DNA from: Aurantibacter_A sp039941195
Lineage (GTDB): Bacteria > Bacteroidota > Bacteroidia > Flavobacteriales > Flavobacteriaceae
Assembly (NCBI RefSeq): GCF_039941195.1
Contig: NZ_JBDVFA010000039.1
Location: 1 to 64,000 of the forward strand
DNA: 64,000 nt
Direction: 5' to 3'
Part shown: positions 52,039 to 60,785 of the stretch, one piece after another
Position numbering within the stretch: position 1 is the first letter of the stretch
Layout: each line of letters opens with the position of its first letter
The notes under the pieces: model-generated
The model's database searches: none
What the model saw: the letters and a program-made list of their open reading frames with translations, nothing else
Told to the model about the DNA's origin: nothing
Made by a program: the position numbers and the translations under genes

Positions 52039-52977
52039 ATGAAGGTATTACATGTAAATGTTAACCACCCCCTAATAATAGCACAATTCAATACTTTAGG
52101 ATTTGAAAACCATGAAGATTACACTTCATCTAAAGAAGAGATTGAACAAAAAATTCATGAATACGACGGATTAATTATTCGTAGTCGTTTTTCTATTGAC
52201 AAATCTTTTCTAGACAAAGCAGTAAAATTAAAATTTATTGCAAGACTCGGTGCGGGACTAGAAAATATTGACATTAATTATGCAGCCAGGCTCGGCATTT
52301 TTCTTGCTGCAGCTCCTGAAGGCAATAGAAATGCCGTTAGTGAACACGCATTAGGGATGCTACTTTCACTGTTTAACAATTTAAACAAAGCAGACAAAGA
52401 AGTCCGTTCTGGCAAGTGGGACCGTGAAGGCAACAGAGGAATAGAGCTCGATGGCAAAACAGTAGGAATTATTGGTTACGGCAATATGGGTAAAGCCTTT
52501 GCCAAAAAACTTCGAGGTTTCGACATTGAAGTAATATGTTACGACATTAAAGGAGGTGTAGAAGATGAAAATGCCAGACAAGTTGGTATCATGGAATTAC
52601 AACAAAAGACCGACGTTTTAAGTTTACATATTCCTCAAACCGAACTAACCATTGGTATGATTAATTCTGAATTTATTGAAAAATTCCACAAACCAATCTG
52701 GTTATTAAACACTGCTCGTGGTAAAAGCGTTATTTCGAATGATTTAGTTGACGCTTTAAAATCCGGTAAAATATTGGGAGCAGGATTGGATGTTCTTGAA
52801 TACGAAAAAGCATCTTTTGAAAATATGTTTACAGATCAAAAATTACCTGTAGCTTTTGAATATTTAATCCAAGCAGAAAATGTTATCCTATCCCCGCATG
52901 TTGCTGGCTGGACTATAGAAAGTCTTGAAAAACTAGCGCAAACTATAGTCGATAAAATCAAAGAAGAATTTTGCTAA
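52039..52977 (+). CDS. D-isomer-specific 2-hydroxyacid dehydrogenase (phosphoglycerate dehydrogenase-like)
   Basis: 312 residues. Catalytic residues are present: Arg in NTARGKSV, Glu in the CYDI-to-ARG half (family Glu in GLDVLEYEKASF) and His in LSPHVAGWT. The NAD motif is VGIIGYGNMGKAFAKKL. It could be the serine-pathway SerA-type enzyme or a general D-2-hydroxyacid dehydrogenase. No ACT domain is attached. It stands 100 bp after mgtE. Confidence 0.9.
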   Translation: MKVLHVNVNHPLIIAQFNTLGFENHEDYTSSKEEIEQKIHEYDGLIIRSRFSIDKSFLDKAVKLKFIARLGAGLENIDINYAARLGIFLAAAPEGNRNAVSEHALGMLLSLFNNLNKADKEVRSGKWDREGNRGIELDGKTVGIIGYGNMGKAFAKKLRGFDIEVICYDIKGGVEDENARQVGIMELQQKTDVLSLHIPQTELTIGMINSEFIEKFHKPIWLLNTARGKSVISNDLVDALKSGKILGAGLDVLEYEKASFENMFTDQKLPVAFEYLIQAENVILSPHVAGWTIESLEKLAQTIVDKIKEEFC

Positions 52978-52989
52978 ATTTGAAATACC

Positions 52990-53448
52990 ATGAAATACAC
53001 GGCGGATTCTCCTGAAAAATACATTGACCAGTTGCCTGAAAACAGACAACTTGTAATTTCAAGAATTCGAGATTCAATCAACAAATCTATTCCTAAGGGG
53101 TTTCAAGAACAAATGAGCTATGGCATGTTGGGCTGGGTCGTTCCTCATTCGTCATATCCAGATGGCTACCATTGCGACCCGAAATTACCGCTACCATTTA
53201 TTAATCTTGCATCACAGAAAAATTTTATTGCACTCTACCATTCTGGCATTTATGCCGACCAAAATTTGTACGACTGGTTTGTTTCAGAATACCCTAAATA
53301 TTGTAAAAGAAAATTAGACATGGGCAAAAGTTGTATTCGATTTAAAGCTATGGATGATATACCCTATGATTTAATCGAAGAATTATGTTCAAAAACAACT
53401 GTAAAAGATTGGATTTCTTTATACGAGAAAAATATAAAAAAGAAATAG
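52990..53448 (+). CDS. DUF1801-family protein
   Basis: 152 residues. Pattern EKYIDQLPENRQLVISRIRDSINKSIPKGFQEQMSYGMLGW plus FINLASQKNFIALYHSGIY fits the DUF1801/YdhG-like fold. It is cytosolic, function unknown. It follows the dehydrogenase by 12 bp and may share its transcript. Confidence 0.88.
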   Translation: MKYTADSPEKYIDQLPENRQLVISRIRDSINKSIPKGFQEQMSYGMLGWVVPHSSYPDGYHCDPKLPLPFINLASQKNFIALYHSGIYADQNLYDWFVSEYPKYCKRKLDMGKSCIRFKAMDDIPYDLIEELCSKTTVKDWISLYEKNIKKK

Positions 53449-53506
53449 AAATAAACTTTAGAAACCATTATAATGTATTGATTCTTAAAACTTAAAACTA
53501 TAAATT

Positions 53507-53893
53507 ATGACAAAAAGGGTAACAGGCTTAGGTGGCTTCTTTTTTAAAACCAAAGACCCAGATGCAATAAAACAATGGTACAAGGACCGATTGGGTTTAA
53601 ATACGGACCAATACGGGTGTACTTTTTGGTGGAAAGATAAGCAGGGTAAAGATTGCTCTACACAATGGAGCCCGATGAAAGAGGACACACCGTATTTTGA
53701 ACCCAGCAAAAAGCAATTTATGATGAATTTTAGGGTAGACAATCTAGTAGAACTTTTAGCTACCCTTAAAGAAGAAGGTGTAACCATAGTAGGCGAAATT
53801 GAAGTATATGAATACGGTAAATTCGGTTGGATTTTAGATCCTGAAGGCAACAAATTAGAACTTTGGGAGCCTATAGATAAAGCCTTTCAATAA
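53507..53893 (+). CDS. VOC-superfamily (glyoxalase/bleomycin-resistance fold) protein
   Basis: 128 residues of two beta-alpha-beta3 units: GLGGFFFKTKDPDAIKQWYKDRLGLNTD and VDNLVELLATLKEEGVTIVGE...YGKFGWILDPEGNKLELWEP. The closing Glu of NKLELWEP is the usual metal ligand, and no clear His ligand is seen in the first unit, so enzymatic activity is uncertain. It is widespread in Bacteroidetes. Confidence 0.9.
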   Translation: MTKRVTGLGGFFFKTKDPDAIKQWYKDRLGLNTDQYGCTFWWKDKQGKDCSTQWSPMKEDTPYFEPSKKQFMMNFRVDNLVELLATLKEEGVTIVGEIEVYEYGKFGWILDPEGNKLELWEPIDKAFQ

Positions 53894-53954
53894 TAAACAA
53901 ATAAATAGTACATTTAGCCAACAAGTATTTGAACAACCAGTAAAACCAAAAATA

Positions 53955-54476
53955 ATGTCAGAAGAGAACAAAGACTTAGGAGATATGGCAGAAGATGCCA
54001 TGGACGACGCTAAAGGAAAAGCGAGTGAAATGGGCGAAAAAGCGAATGAAAAATTTGAAGATGCAAAAGAAGCAACCAAAGAATTCGCCGAAGATGCCAA
54101 AGAAAAAGCGAGTGAATTTGCTGAAGATGCTAAAGAAGCTGCAAGTGACTTTGCTGATGAAGCCAAGAAAACAGCTAATGAATTCTCAGAAAATGCTAAG
54201 GAGGCATTTAATGAGATAGGAGGTGAAAATAAAAAACTTCTAGCCGGAATTATAGCAATTGTTTTGGGTTCATTAGGTATTCACAAATTTATACTTGGCT
54301 ATCAAAAAGAAGGTATCATAATGTTGGTTGTCACTATACTAATAGGTGGTATCACATGTGGAATTGGCGCATCATTAATGGGAATTATCGGATTAATAGA
54401 AGGCATAATATACTTAACCAAATCCGATGAAGAATTTTATCAGACTTACCAAGTTGGCAAAAAAACATGGTTTTAA
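53955..54476 (+). CDS. TM2-domain membrane protein with a long amphipathic charged N-terminus
   Basis: 173 residues. Residues 1-90 are a charged repeat of about 11 residues (AKEKASEFAEDAKEAASDFADEAKKTANEFSENAKEA), like YtxH, LEA or apolipoprotein helices. Residues 95-173 form a TM2 domain: KKLLAGIIAIVLGSLGIHKFILGYQKEGIIMLV, then a second helix pair ending LIEGIIYLTKSDEEFYQTY. The long amphipathic helix probably lies on the membrane. Function is unknown. A strong terminator follows at 54486-54514. Confidence 0.88.
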   Translation: MSEENKDLGDMAEDAMDDAKGKASEMGEKANEKFEDAKEATKEFAEDAKEKASEFAEDAKEAASDFADEAKKTANEFSENAKEAFNEIGGENKKLLAGIIAIVLGSLGIHKFILGYQKEGIIMLVVTILIGGITCGIGASLMGIIGLIEGIIYLTKSDEEFYQTYQVGKKTWF

Positions 54477-54485
54477 GCAATTAGT

Positions 54486-54514
54486 AAAAGCCAATTCATT
54501 TAGAATTGGCTTTT
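54486..54514 (+). terminator. Intrinsic terminator after the TM2 gene
   Basis: AAAAGCCAATTC (54486-54497) pairs perfectly with GAATTGGCTTTT (54503-54514), loop ATTTA, then T-rich. It insulates the ArsR unit that follows. Confidence 0.9.
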
Positions 54515-54521
54515 TTATCAC

Positions 54522-54542
54522 GCTATATTATCGTAATATAGC
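54522..54542. promoter_or_regulatory. ArsR-type operator
   Basis: GCTATATTA-N3-TAATATAGC, a perfect 9-bp inverted repeat with a central TCG, lies 17 bp before the arsR ATG at 54559. It has the size and AT-rich dyad of ArsR/SmtB operators and probably mediates autorepression. Confidence 0.8.
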
Positions 54543-54558
54543 AATATATAAATATGTA

Positions 54559-54882
54559 ATGGGAATAACAAAATCACAAATATATACTTCTAAACAAAAT
54601 CAGCTTGCTACAATTTTTAAAGTGCTTGCTCACCCAGGACGGATAGCCATTTTACAATACATAAGCCGCCAAAATGCATGCATTTGCAATGATATTGTTG
54701 AAGAAATTGGCCTTGCACAACCCACAATATCTCAACACTTAAAAGAGCTAAAAAGCATCGATTTAATACATGGTGAAATTGAAGGAAAAAAAGTGTGCTA
54801 CTGTCTTAACCTTGCCAAATGGAAAGAAGTTCAAGATTCGTTGAATTCTTTTTTTAATACTACAAAATTTAATTGCAGCTAA
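54559..54882 (+). CDS. ArsR-family metal-responsive repressor
   Basis: 107 residues from the ATG at 54559 (MGITKSQIYTSKQNQLATIF). The frame stays open to 54427, but that start lies before the terminator and operator and is rejected. The winged helix has LAHPGRIAILQYISRQNACICNDIVEEIGLAQPTISQHLKELK. The Cys pair in ACICND, one in KKVCYC and one in the tail KFNCS could bind arsenite or antimonite. The acetyltransferase gene starts one base after its stop. Confidence 0.88.
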   Translation: MGITKSQIYTSKQNQLATIFKVLAHPGRIAILQYISRQNACICNDIVEEIGLAQPTISQHLKELKSIDLIHGEIEGKKVCYCLNLAKWKEVQDSLNSFFNTTKFNCS

Positions 54883-54883
54883 T

Positions 54884-55393
54884 ATGAGAAACAATCAAAA
54901 CATCACTATTAGACCAATGAAGAAAAGCGATTGGAATGCAGTTTCCAAAATTTACGCCGAGGGCATTGCAACTGGAATTGCAACTTTTGAGAAAGAAATA
55001 CCAACTTACGAATCATGGAATTCATCACATTTAAATACTTGTCGATTAATTGCTGAACAAAATAACACTGTTTTGGGCTGGGCAGCACTTTCTCCCGTCT
55101 CTAGTCGATGTGTTTATGGAGGTGTTGCCGAAGTAAGCGTTTATATCAATGCAATATCTAGAGGACAAGGAGTGGGTTCAAAATTAATGCAATCTTTAAT
55201 TATCTCTAGTGAAAAAGAAGGACTGTGGACCTTGCAATCAGGAATATTTCCAGAAAATATAGGAAGTTGTAAACTGCATAAGAAATCTGGATTTAGATAC
55301 ATCGGCAAGCGTGAACGTGTTGGCAAAATAGATGGTCTTTGGAAAGATAACTTACTTTACGAAAGAAGAAGTACCATAATTGGGGTAGCATAA
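54884..55393 (+). CDS. GNAT acetyltransferase of phosphinothricin/ArsN type
   Basis: 169 residues: ITIRPMKKSDWNAVSKIYAEGIATGIATFEKEIPTYESW is the PAT-like opening, SRGQGVGSKLMQSLI the acetyl-CoA loop, and GIFPENIGSCKLHKKSGFRYIGKRERVGKIDGLWKDNLLYERR the closing half. Phosphinothricin acetyltransferases and ArsN1 (arsinothricin resistance) share this form. Direct coupling to an ArsR repressor favours the ArsN1 reading; other substrates remain possible. Confidence 0.85.
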   Translation: MRNNQNITIRPMKKSDWNAVSKIYAEGIATGIATFEKEIPTYESWNSSHLNTCRLIAEQNNTVLGWAALSPVSSRCVYGGVAEVSVYINAISRGQGVGSKLMQSLIISSEKEGLWTLQSGIFPENIGSCKLHKKSGFRYIGKRERVGKIDGLWKDNLLYERRSTIIGVA

Positions 55394-55405
55394 ACAAATA
55401 CTAAT

Positions 55406-57220
55406 TTAATCCTCATTTTGATTCGCTTCCACAAATTTTCGTTCCAGTTCAGCTTGAAATTCTTCCATTACAGGCTTAACCGTACTTTCCGGTAAATCGG
55501 AAATTTTAATATACATTAAACCATCAACCGCATTATTAAATAATGGATCCACATTAAAAGCGATAACTTTCGCATTTTGCTTAATGTATTTCTTTATTAA
55601 AACTGGTAAGCGAAGACTACCTGGCTCTACCTCATCAATTAATCTATCAAATTTATTTAGATCAGCAGCAGTTTCATCAAATACAAAATCCTTATCGGCA
55701 TCAGTCAACTTAACTTTAAATTCTTTTTTAGGTCGTATATATTGTGCTACATAAGGATCCCAATAATTAGATTTCATGAATTCAATCATTAAAGATTTTG
55801 AGAAATTTGAGAACTGATTACTTATGCTTACACCGCCAATTAGGTATTTATGTTCTGGATGCCTTAGCGTGGTATGAACAATACCTTTCCATAATAAAAA
55901 TAATGGCATTGGTTTTTGTTGATATTCCTTTACAATATAAGCTCTACCCATTTCAATAGACTGCTCCATCATTCCAAACAGTTCTGGTTCAAACCTAAAA
56001 AGAGCTTGTAGATAAAAACCATCAATGCCATATTTCTTGAAAATCTGAGCTCCTAGGCCCATTCGATATGCACCAACAAGTGCTTTTTCATTACCATCCC
56101 AAAGAAAAAGATGATGATAATAGGCATCAAAATCATCCAAATCACTTGAATTATTTGTCCCTTCACCTATCGCCCTAAAAGTCACTTCACGTTGCCTACC
56201 TATCTCCTTTAATGTAAATGGCATTTCGTTTGCAGGGGCCAAAAAGACTTCATAATTTTTACTTTGCAAAAGCCTCCTATCTTTTTCACGTAACTTTTCT
56301 ATCTCCCCCTCTATCACTTCAATTGGGATTGCAGTTGCAATTTTTCGAGGTAATTTAGGAAGCTTTAAAGATGTTGGAATCTGATCTATTAAACGTTCCT
56401 TTTCATAAGCATTTGAAAGTATATACGTCTTTTTACGTAACAAATCGGCGAAATCCTCCAGCGATTGTTGCTCACTTTGTGTTTGGACACTTATTGGTTG
56501 CCCTATTCTAATCTTAATTGGCCGATTGCGCTGTGAGTATACTTCGGACGGTATTTTAGCGGTTCTAAATATATCGTTCCACTTAGCCATTCGATAAAAA
56601 AGCTTACTATTTTTCGCGTGAAAATAAATTGGAACAACAGGAACTTCTGCTTTTCTAATCAATTTTAAGGCCGCTTCTTCCCAAGGCCTGTCTACTATTA
56701 ATTTGCCCTCCTTTTTCGTAGAAACTTCCCCGGCAGGAAATATACCTAACGGATGTCCATCTTTTAAATGTTGTAGTGCCTTTTTAAAACCTGCCAAACT
56801 ACTTCTTACATTTTTTCTATTCTCAAAGGGATTAACCGGAATAATATAGGGCTCTATAGGAACCATACGCTGTAAAAGGAAATTTGCCATTATTTTATAA
56901 TCCGATCGCTGACCAAAAAGCAACCTAAATAGCAAAATACCATCTACTGCACCCAGAGGATGATTCGATATTGTAATATAAGATCCTTTTTTAGGTAAGC
57001 GCTTAAAGTCACCTTCAGGAATTTCAAAATCAATTTCGTAATGTTTAAGAATAGCATCAGCATATTCTGAAGCTTCTAAATGTTTTATGGTATCATAAAA
57101 AGAATTAATGCTCGATATTCTCGTAACTTTCATAAGCAACCAACTTATAAAAGTACCAACAAACCCGTACTTATCGAGATTAACAGCCTTGGCCACTTCT
57201 TTTGCGGTCACTAAACCCAT
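55406..57220 (-). CDS. olsF: Bifunctional acyltransferase, OlsF-like (lysophospholipid acyltransferase plus GNAT-type N-acyltransferase)
   Basis: 604 residues. The N-terminal half is a PlsC-type O-acyltransferase: HPLGAVDG (HxxxxD), FPAGEVSTK and VPVVPIYFHAKNSK. The C-terminal half (about 310-540) is the hemolysin/OlsB-like N-acyltransferase fold (EVFLAPANEMPFTLKEIGRQREVTFRAIGEGTNN; YRMGLGAQIFKKYGIDGFYL; MGRAYIVKEYQQKPMPLFLLWKG). The same architecture in Flavobacterium johnsoniae and Serratia makes ornithine lipids in two steps. In Bacteroidetes related pairs make glycine lipids, so the amino acid is open. Confidence 0.8.
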   Translation of the reverse strand: MGLVTAKEVAKAVNLDKYGFVGTFISWLLMKVTRISSINSFYDTIKHLEASEYADAILKHYEIDFEIPEGDFKRLPKKGSYITISNHPLGAVDGILLFRLLFGQRSDYKIMANFLLQRMVPIEPYIIPVNPFENRKNVRSSLAGFKKALQHLKDGHPLGIFPAGEVSTKKEGKLIVDRPWEEAALKLIRKAEVPVVPIYFHAKNSKLFYRMAKWNDIFRTAKIPSEVYSQRNRPIKIRIGQPISVQTQSEQQSLEDFADLLRKKTYILSNAYEKERLIDQIPTSLKLPKLPRKIATAIPIEVIEGEIEKLREKDRRLLQSKNYEVFLAPANEMPFTLKEIGRQREVTFRAIGEGTNNSSDLDDFDAYYHHLFLWDGNEKALVGAYRMGLGAQIFKKYGIDGFYLQALFRFEPELFGMMEQSIEMGRAYIVKEYQQKPMPLFLLWKGIVHTTLRHPEHKYLIGGVSISNQFSNFSKSLMIEFMKSNYWDPYVAQYIRPKKEFKVKLTDADKDFVFDETAADLNKFDRLIDEVEPGSLRLPVLIKKYIKQNAKVIAFNVDPLFNNAVDGLMYIKISDLPESTVKPVMEEFQAELERKFVEANQNED

Positions 57221-57309
57221 ATTACTTGTAAGTTTTAGGTAATAGTAAATATAGGTAAATCAAAAGATTAGTCCTTCACTTTAACAAATAGATTATATCA
57301 ATAATATAT

Positions 57310-58560
57310 CTATTTCACCACCAACTGTACTGTTTCCGTACCGCGTTGCTCCAACAACACTTGATGACCATTTTGAAGTGAATCTATTGCCTCATCTGTG
57401 AAATGACGAATCGTAAAAAGAGATACACTTTCGTAATACACTACTTTGAATCTCCCTTTTAATAAAGGCAATAATTCGTTTAATCGACCAAATCTATTAT
57501 CCACACAAACAGAAAAACTAATAGCAGAATTTTGTATTAAATCTACTTTCATTTTATACTCATGAAACAATTTAAAAAGCTCACTAATACTGTCTTCAAC
57601 AATAAAAGAAAAATCTAATGATGATAGTTTCATTAAAACCTGATCTTTTTTAACAATAAAACAAGGAACTTTTGGCTCTATACCTATTCCTTTTCCAACA
57701 GTAGTGCCTGGGTTCTTTGGATTCATAAACGATTTCACATGCAACGGAATTTCCTTTTGCTGAAGTGGTTGTAACGTTTTTGGGTGTATTACCGACGCTC
57801 CATAGAATGCTAATTCTATAGCCTCGCGATATGATATTTTATTCAGTAATTGTGTCTCATCAAAATATCGAGGATCAGCGTTTAATACTCCAGGAACATC
57901 CTTCCAAATAGTAACGGAATTAGCATTTAAACAATAGGCTAATATAGCAGCAGAATAATCGGAACCTTCTCGCCCTAAAGTTGTAGTAAAGTTATTATCA
58001 TCACTTCCTAAAAACCCTTGGGTTATGTTCAATTTCGTTTGATCAATACCAGCAGTAACCTTTTGCTGCGTCTTCTCCCAATTTACCGATACATCTCGAT
58101 AACTATTATCCGTCTTGATAAAATCTCTTACATCGAGCCAATTATTTTGAATTCCAATTTCTTCTAAATAAGCACTAATTATAGTAGTAGAAATTAACTC
58201 TCCATAACCAACAATTTGATCATAAACAAAATTGTATTTAGGCGATTTATTCCAAGCAATAAAACCTAATACCTCATCAAAAAGTCCCTTAACTTTTTCA
58301 AAAATTGGGTGCTTAGCATTTTCAAATAGTTCAATTAAAATAGCATTATGATAATCAATTGATTCTTGTATATTGTTTTTTATGAGTGCTTTATCTTCAA
58401 AATAAGCATTTACAATTGCCTCCATGGCATTGGTCGTTTTTCCCATAGCCGAAACAACCAGTAATGTATTTTCATGGCCAGTTTCTTTTAAAACACTTAC
58501 CAAATTTTTTACTGCATTTGCATCTTTTACTGATGCGCCACCAAATTTAAAAACCCTCAT
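57310..58560 (-). CDS. Aspartate kinase
   Basis: 416 residues. Catalytic opening MRVFKFGGASVKDANAV, kinase segments TLGREGSDYSAAILA and SVTIWKDVPGVLNADPR, YREAIELAFYGASVIHPKTL, then a C-terminal ACT region (about 300-416). There is no homoserine dehydrogenase fused. It starts the Lys/Thr/Met/diaminopimelate pathway. The acetyltransferase gene lies 23 bp upstream on the same strand. Confidence 0.95.
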   Translation of the reverse strand: MRVFKFGGASVKDANAVKNLVSVLKETGHENTLLVVSAMGKTTNAMEAIVNAYFEDKALIKNNIQESIDYHNAILIELFENAKHPIFEKVKGLFDEVLGFIAWNKSPKYNFVYDQIVGYGELISTTIISAYLEEIGIQNNWLDVRDFIKTDNSYRDVSVNWEKTQQKVTAGIDQTKLNITQGFLGSDDNNFTTTLGREGSDYSAAILAYCLNANSVTIWKDVPGVLNADPRYFDETQLLNKISYREAIELAFYGASVIHPKTLQPLQQKEIPLHVKSFMNPKNPGTTVGKGIGIEPKVPCFIVKKDQVLMKLSSLDFSFIVEDSISELFKLFHEYKMKVDLIQNSAISFSVCVDNRFGRLNELLPLLKGRFKVVYYESVSLFTIRHFTDEAIDSLQNGHQVLLEQRGTETVQLVVK

Positions 58561-58583
58561 TGTGATTTCTTTATTGTAATCGT

Positions 58584-59066
58584 TTATATATTATTCAAGT
58601 AATTTTCCATACCAGCTTCATCGAGCTGAACAACATCCCAGTCGCGAAGCACTCTTGCTCCTTTTTTTTCATAAAACTTAACTGCTGGGGTATTCCAATC
58701 AATAACTTCCCAATTAATACGCTTTACTCCTAACTCTTTTCCATACTTAACCACTTCATTTAGCAATGCAGTTCCTAAGCCACTACCGCGCATCTTTTCA
58801 GCTACAATTAAATCTTCTAAATGGATTATAGGTCCTTTCCAGGTTGAGTACCGCGGAAAAGTCAAGGCAATACCTACTACAGCTCCATCAAGTTCACCAA
58901 CAAAACAATGAAATAACTTTTCATTTCCAAAGCCATCTCTTTTTAAGTCTTCTACAGTTACTTCTACTGCATCGCCTTCTTTTTCAAAAATTGCCAATTC
59001 CTGTATTAACGCTAAAATTTGTGCACAATCTCCCTCTTGTGCTGGCCTTATTTTATAGTTCATCAT
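58584..59066 (-). CDS. GNAT acetyltransferase (diamine acetyltransferase-like)
   Basis: 160 residues. YKIRPAQEGDCAQILALIQELAIFEKEGDAVEVTVEDLKRDGFG and IIHLEDLIVAEKMRGSGLGTALLNEVVKYGKELGVKRINWEVIDWNTPAVKFYEKKGA resemble spermidine/spermine and thialysine acetyltransferases (loop RGSGLG). The double Met at the start leaves one residue of doubt. It is in one unit with aspartate kinase. Confidence 0.9.
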   Translation of the reverse strand: MMNYKIRPAQEGDCAQILALIQELAIFEKEGDAVEVTVEDLKRDGFGNEKLFHCFVGELDGAVVGIALTFPRYSTWKGPIIHLEDLIVAEKMRGSGLGTALLNEVVKYGKELGVKRINWEVIDWNTPAVKFYEKKGARVLRDWDVVQLDEAGMENYLNNI

Positions 59067-59178
59067 TGTTATAAATAAAACACAAAGTTATAAATCTAAA
59101 TAATCAAAATAAAATCATTATTACTGAGTTTAACAAAATAAGCGATATTTGTAAAAAACGAACAAAGTGTAAGATATT

Positions 59179-60186
59179 ATGGTCAAAAGAAACCAAACAT
59201 TAGGTGAATTTATTATTGAAAACCAAGACTCTTTTCAATACTCATCTGGAGAATTATCAAAACTTATTAATGCCATTCGATTAGCAGCCAAAGTTGTCAA
59301 CCACGAAGTTAATAAGGCCGGATTGGTGGATATTTTAGGGAAAGCTGGTGACACAAACATACAAGGTGAAGACCAACAAAAACTAGATGTTTTCGCCAAC
59401 GAAAAATTCATAAACACACTTACAAATCGTGAAATTGTTTGTGGTATTGCTTCTGAAGAAGAGGATGATTTTATCACTATTAACAGTAATGATGAAAATC
59501 ATCAAAATAAATATGTCGTACTAATAGACCCATTAGATGGCTCATCGAATGTTGATGTTAATGTTTCTGTAGGTACTATTTTTTCAATTTATAGAAGAAT
59601 TACACCGGTTGGCACGCCCGTTACACTGGCCGATTTTTTGCAACCCGGAAAAGAACAAGTTGCAGCAGGTTATATTGTGTATGGAACTTCCACCATGCTT
59701 GTCTACACCACTGGTGATGGCGTAAATGGATTTACATTAAATCCTGCGATTGGGACATTTTATTTATCACATCCGAATATGCAATTTCCTGAAACTGGTC
59801 AAATTTACTCTGTAAACGAAGGAAATTATATTCATTTTCATCAGGGTGTAAAAGACTATATTAAGTACTGTCAGCAAGAAGAGGGAGACCGACCTTACAC
59901 CTCGCGTTATATTGGTTCATTAGTTTCCGACTTTCACAGAAACATGATTAAAGGTGGTATTTACATGTACCCTAAAAGTAGTGTATCGCAAAGTGGAAAA
60001 TTGCGTCTTTTATATGAATGCAACCCTATGGCCTTTCTAGCAGAACAAGCCAATGGACTGGCTATTGGAGGTAAAAGCAGAATTATGGATATTGAACCTA
60101 CTGAATTACACCAAAGGGTTCCCTTTTTCTGCGGAAGCAGGAAAATGGTTGAAAAACTACAAGAATTCTTAGATAAATATCATTGA
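59179..60186 (+). CDS. fbp: Fructose-1,6-bisphosphatase, class 1
   Basis: 335 residues, standard length. Metal-site motifs are ASEEEDD (GIASEEEDDF) and DPLDGSSNVDVNVSVGTIFSIYRR; the substrate loop is YTSRYIGSLVSDFHRNMIKGGIYMYP and the C-terminal KLRLLYECNPMAFLAEQANG. It runs gluconeogenesis, which goes with the propionate route of this window. A terminator follows at 60213. Confidence 0.97.
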   Translation: MVKRNQTLGEFIIENQDSFQYSSGELSKLINAIRLAAKVVNHEVNKAGLVDILGKAGDTNIQGEDQQKLDVFANEKFINTLTNREIVCGIASEEEDDFITINSNDENHQNKYVVLIDPLDGSSNVDVNVSVGTIFSIYRRITPVGTPVTLADFLQPGKEQVAAGYIVYGTSTMLVYTTGDGVNGFTLNPAIGTFYLSHPNMQFPETGQIYSVNEGNYIHFHQGVKDYIKYCQQEEGDRPYTSRYIGSLVSDFHRNMIKGGIYMYPKSSVSQSGKLRLLYECNPMAFLAEQANGLAIGGKSRIMDIEPTELHQRVPFFCGSRKMVEKLQEFLDKYH

Positions 60187-60212
60187 TGATTTTAAATAAT
60201 CGCATAAAAAAA

Positions 60213-60233
60213 GAGGCAAATGCCTCCTTTTTT
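60213..60233. terminator. Bidirectional terminator between fbp and terB
   Basis: GAGGCA (60213-60218) and TGCCTC (60221-60226) form a compact stem with a two-base loop, flanked by A runs to the left and T runs to the right. It serves the convergent fbp and TerB genes. Confidence 0.8.
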
Positions 60234-60254
60234 TATCAAATATTATTCGAACTA

Positions 60255-60686
60255 TTATCGGTTCATATTCTTTATTTCATCAATAAAATTATCCTCATCA
60301 ACACCAGCACTAACTAATTTTAGGGCCTTATCTACTACATATGATACATTTATAGGATTAAAACCCAAACCAACTCCCATGCGCTCTAACATTGACACTT
60401 GCTTTTCACCGAGTTCATGGTCTGCATATACCATACGTGTTAAATCAAATAATCTTTCCAGTCTACGGTCATAGCTGGTAGGTGGATTAATTGGATGCGA
60501 AGCATAATCTTTCAATATTTTAGCATAATCATCTTCCGACACATCTAGCTTACGAGCTAAGCGATCTAAAAAGGCACGCTCATCCTCGGTAATTACACCA
60601 TCACTCATGGCTACTCGTACTATTGCTGCAAAATGATCTTGATTTCTTTTTCTAAAACCACTATCAAACAAATCTGAAATTGACAT
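60255..60686 (-). CDS. TerB-family protein
   Basis: 143 residues. FAAIVRVAMSDGVITEDERAFLDRLARKLDVSEDDYAKIL and a second helix set (LFDLTRMVYADHELGEKQVSMLERMGVGLGF) form the all-helical TerB fold with the two conserved Asp/acidic turns. It is cytosolic, function unknown. It is the second TerB-like gene of the window, much closer to the family consensus than 24029-24454. Confidence 0.92.
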   Translation of the reverse strand: MSISDLFDSGFRKRNQDHFAAIVRVAMSDGVITEDERAFLDRLARKLDVSEDDYAKILKDYASHPINPPTSYDRRLERLFDLTRMVYADHELGEKQVSMLERMGVGLGFNPINVSYVVDKALKLVSAGVDEDNFIDEIKNMNR

Positions 60687-60785
60687 GTATTCTATTTTTA
60701 TGGAAGCAAATATAAATTTTTTGAAGGTCTTATTTTCTGTATCGCTAATTTATTTTTAGAGTGTATTTTGTAACTTACGATAGCT

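Noticed and set aside
54427..54558. Longer ArsR protein overlapping the TM2 gene
   Set aside because: It would pass through a terminator and the operator, and the added residues are unrelated to ArsR. The ATG at 54559 gives a normal length.
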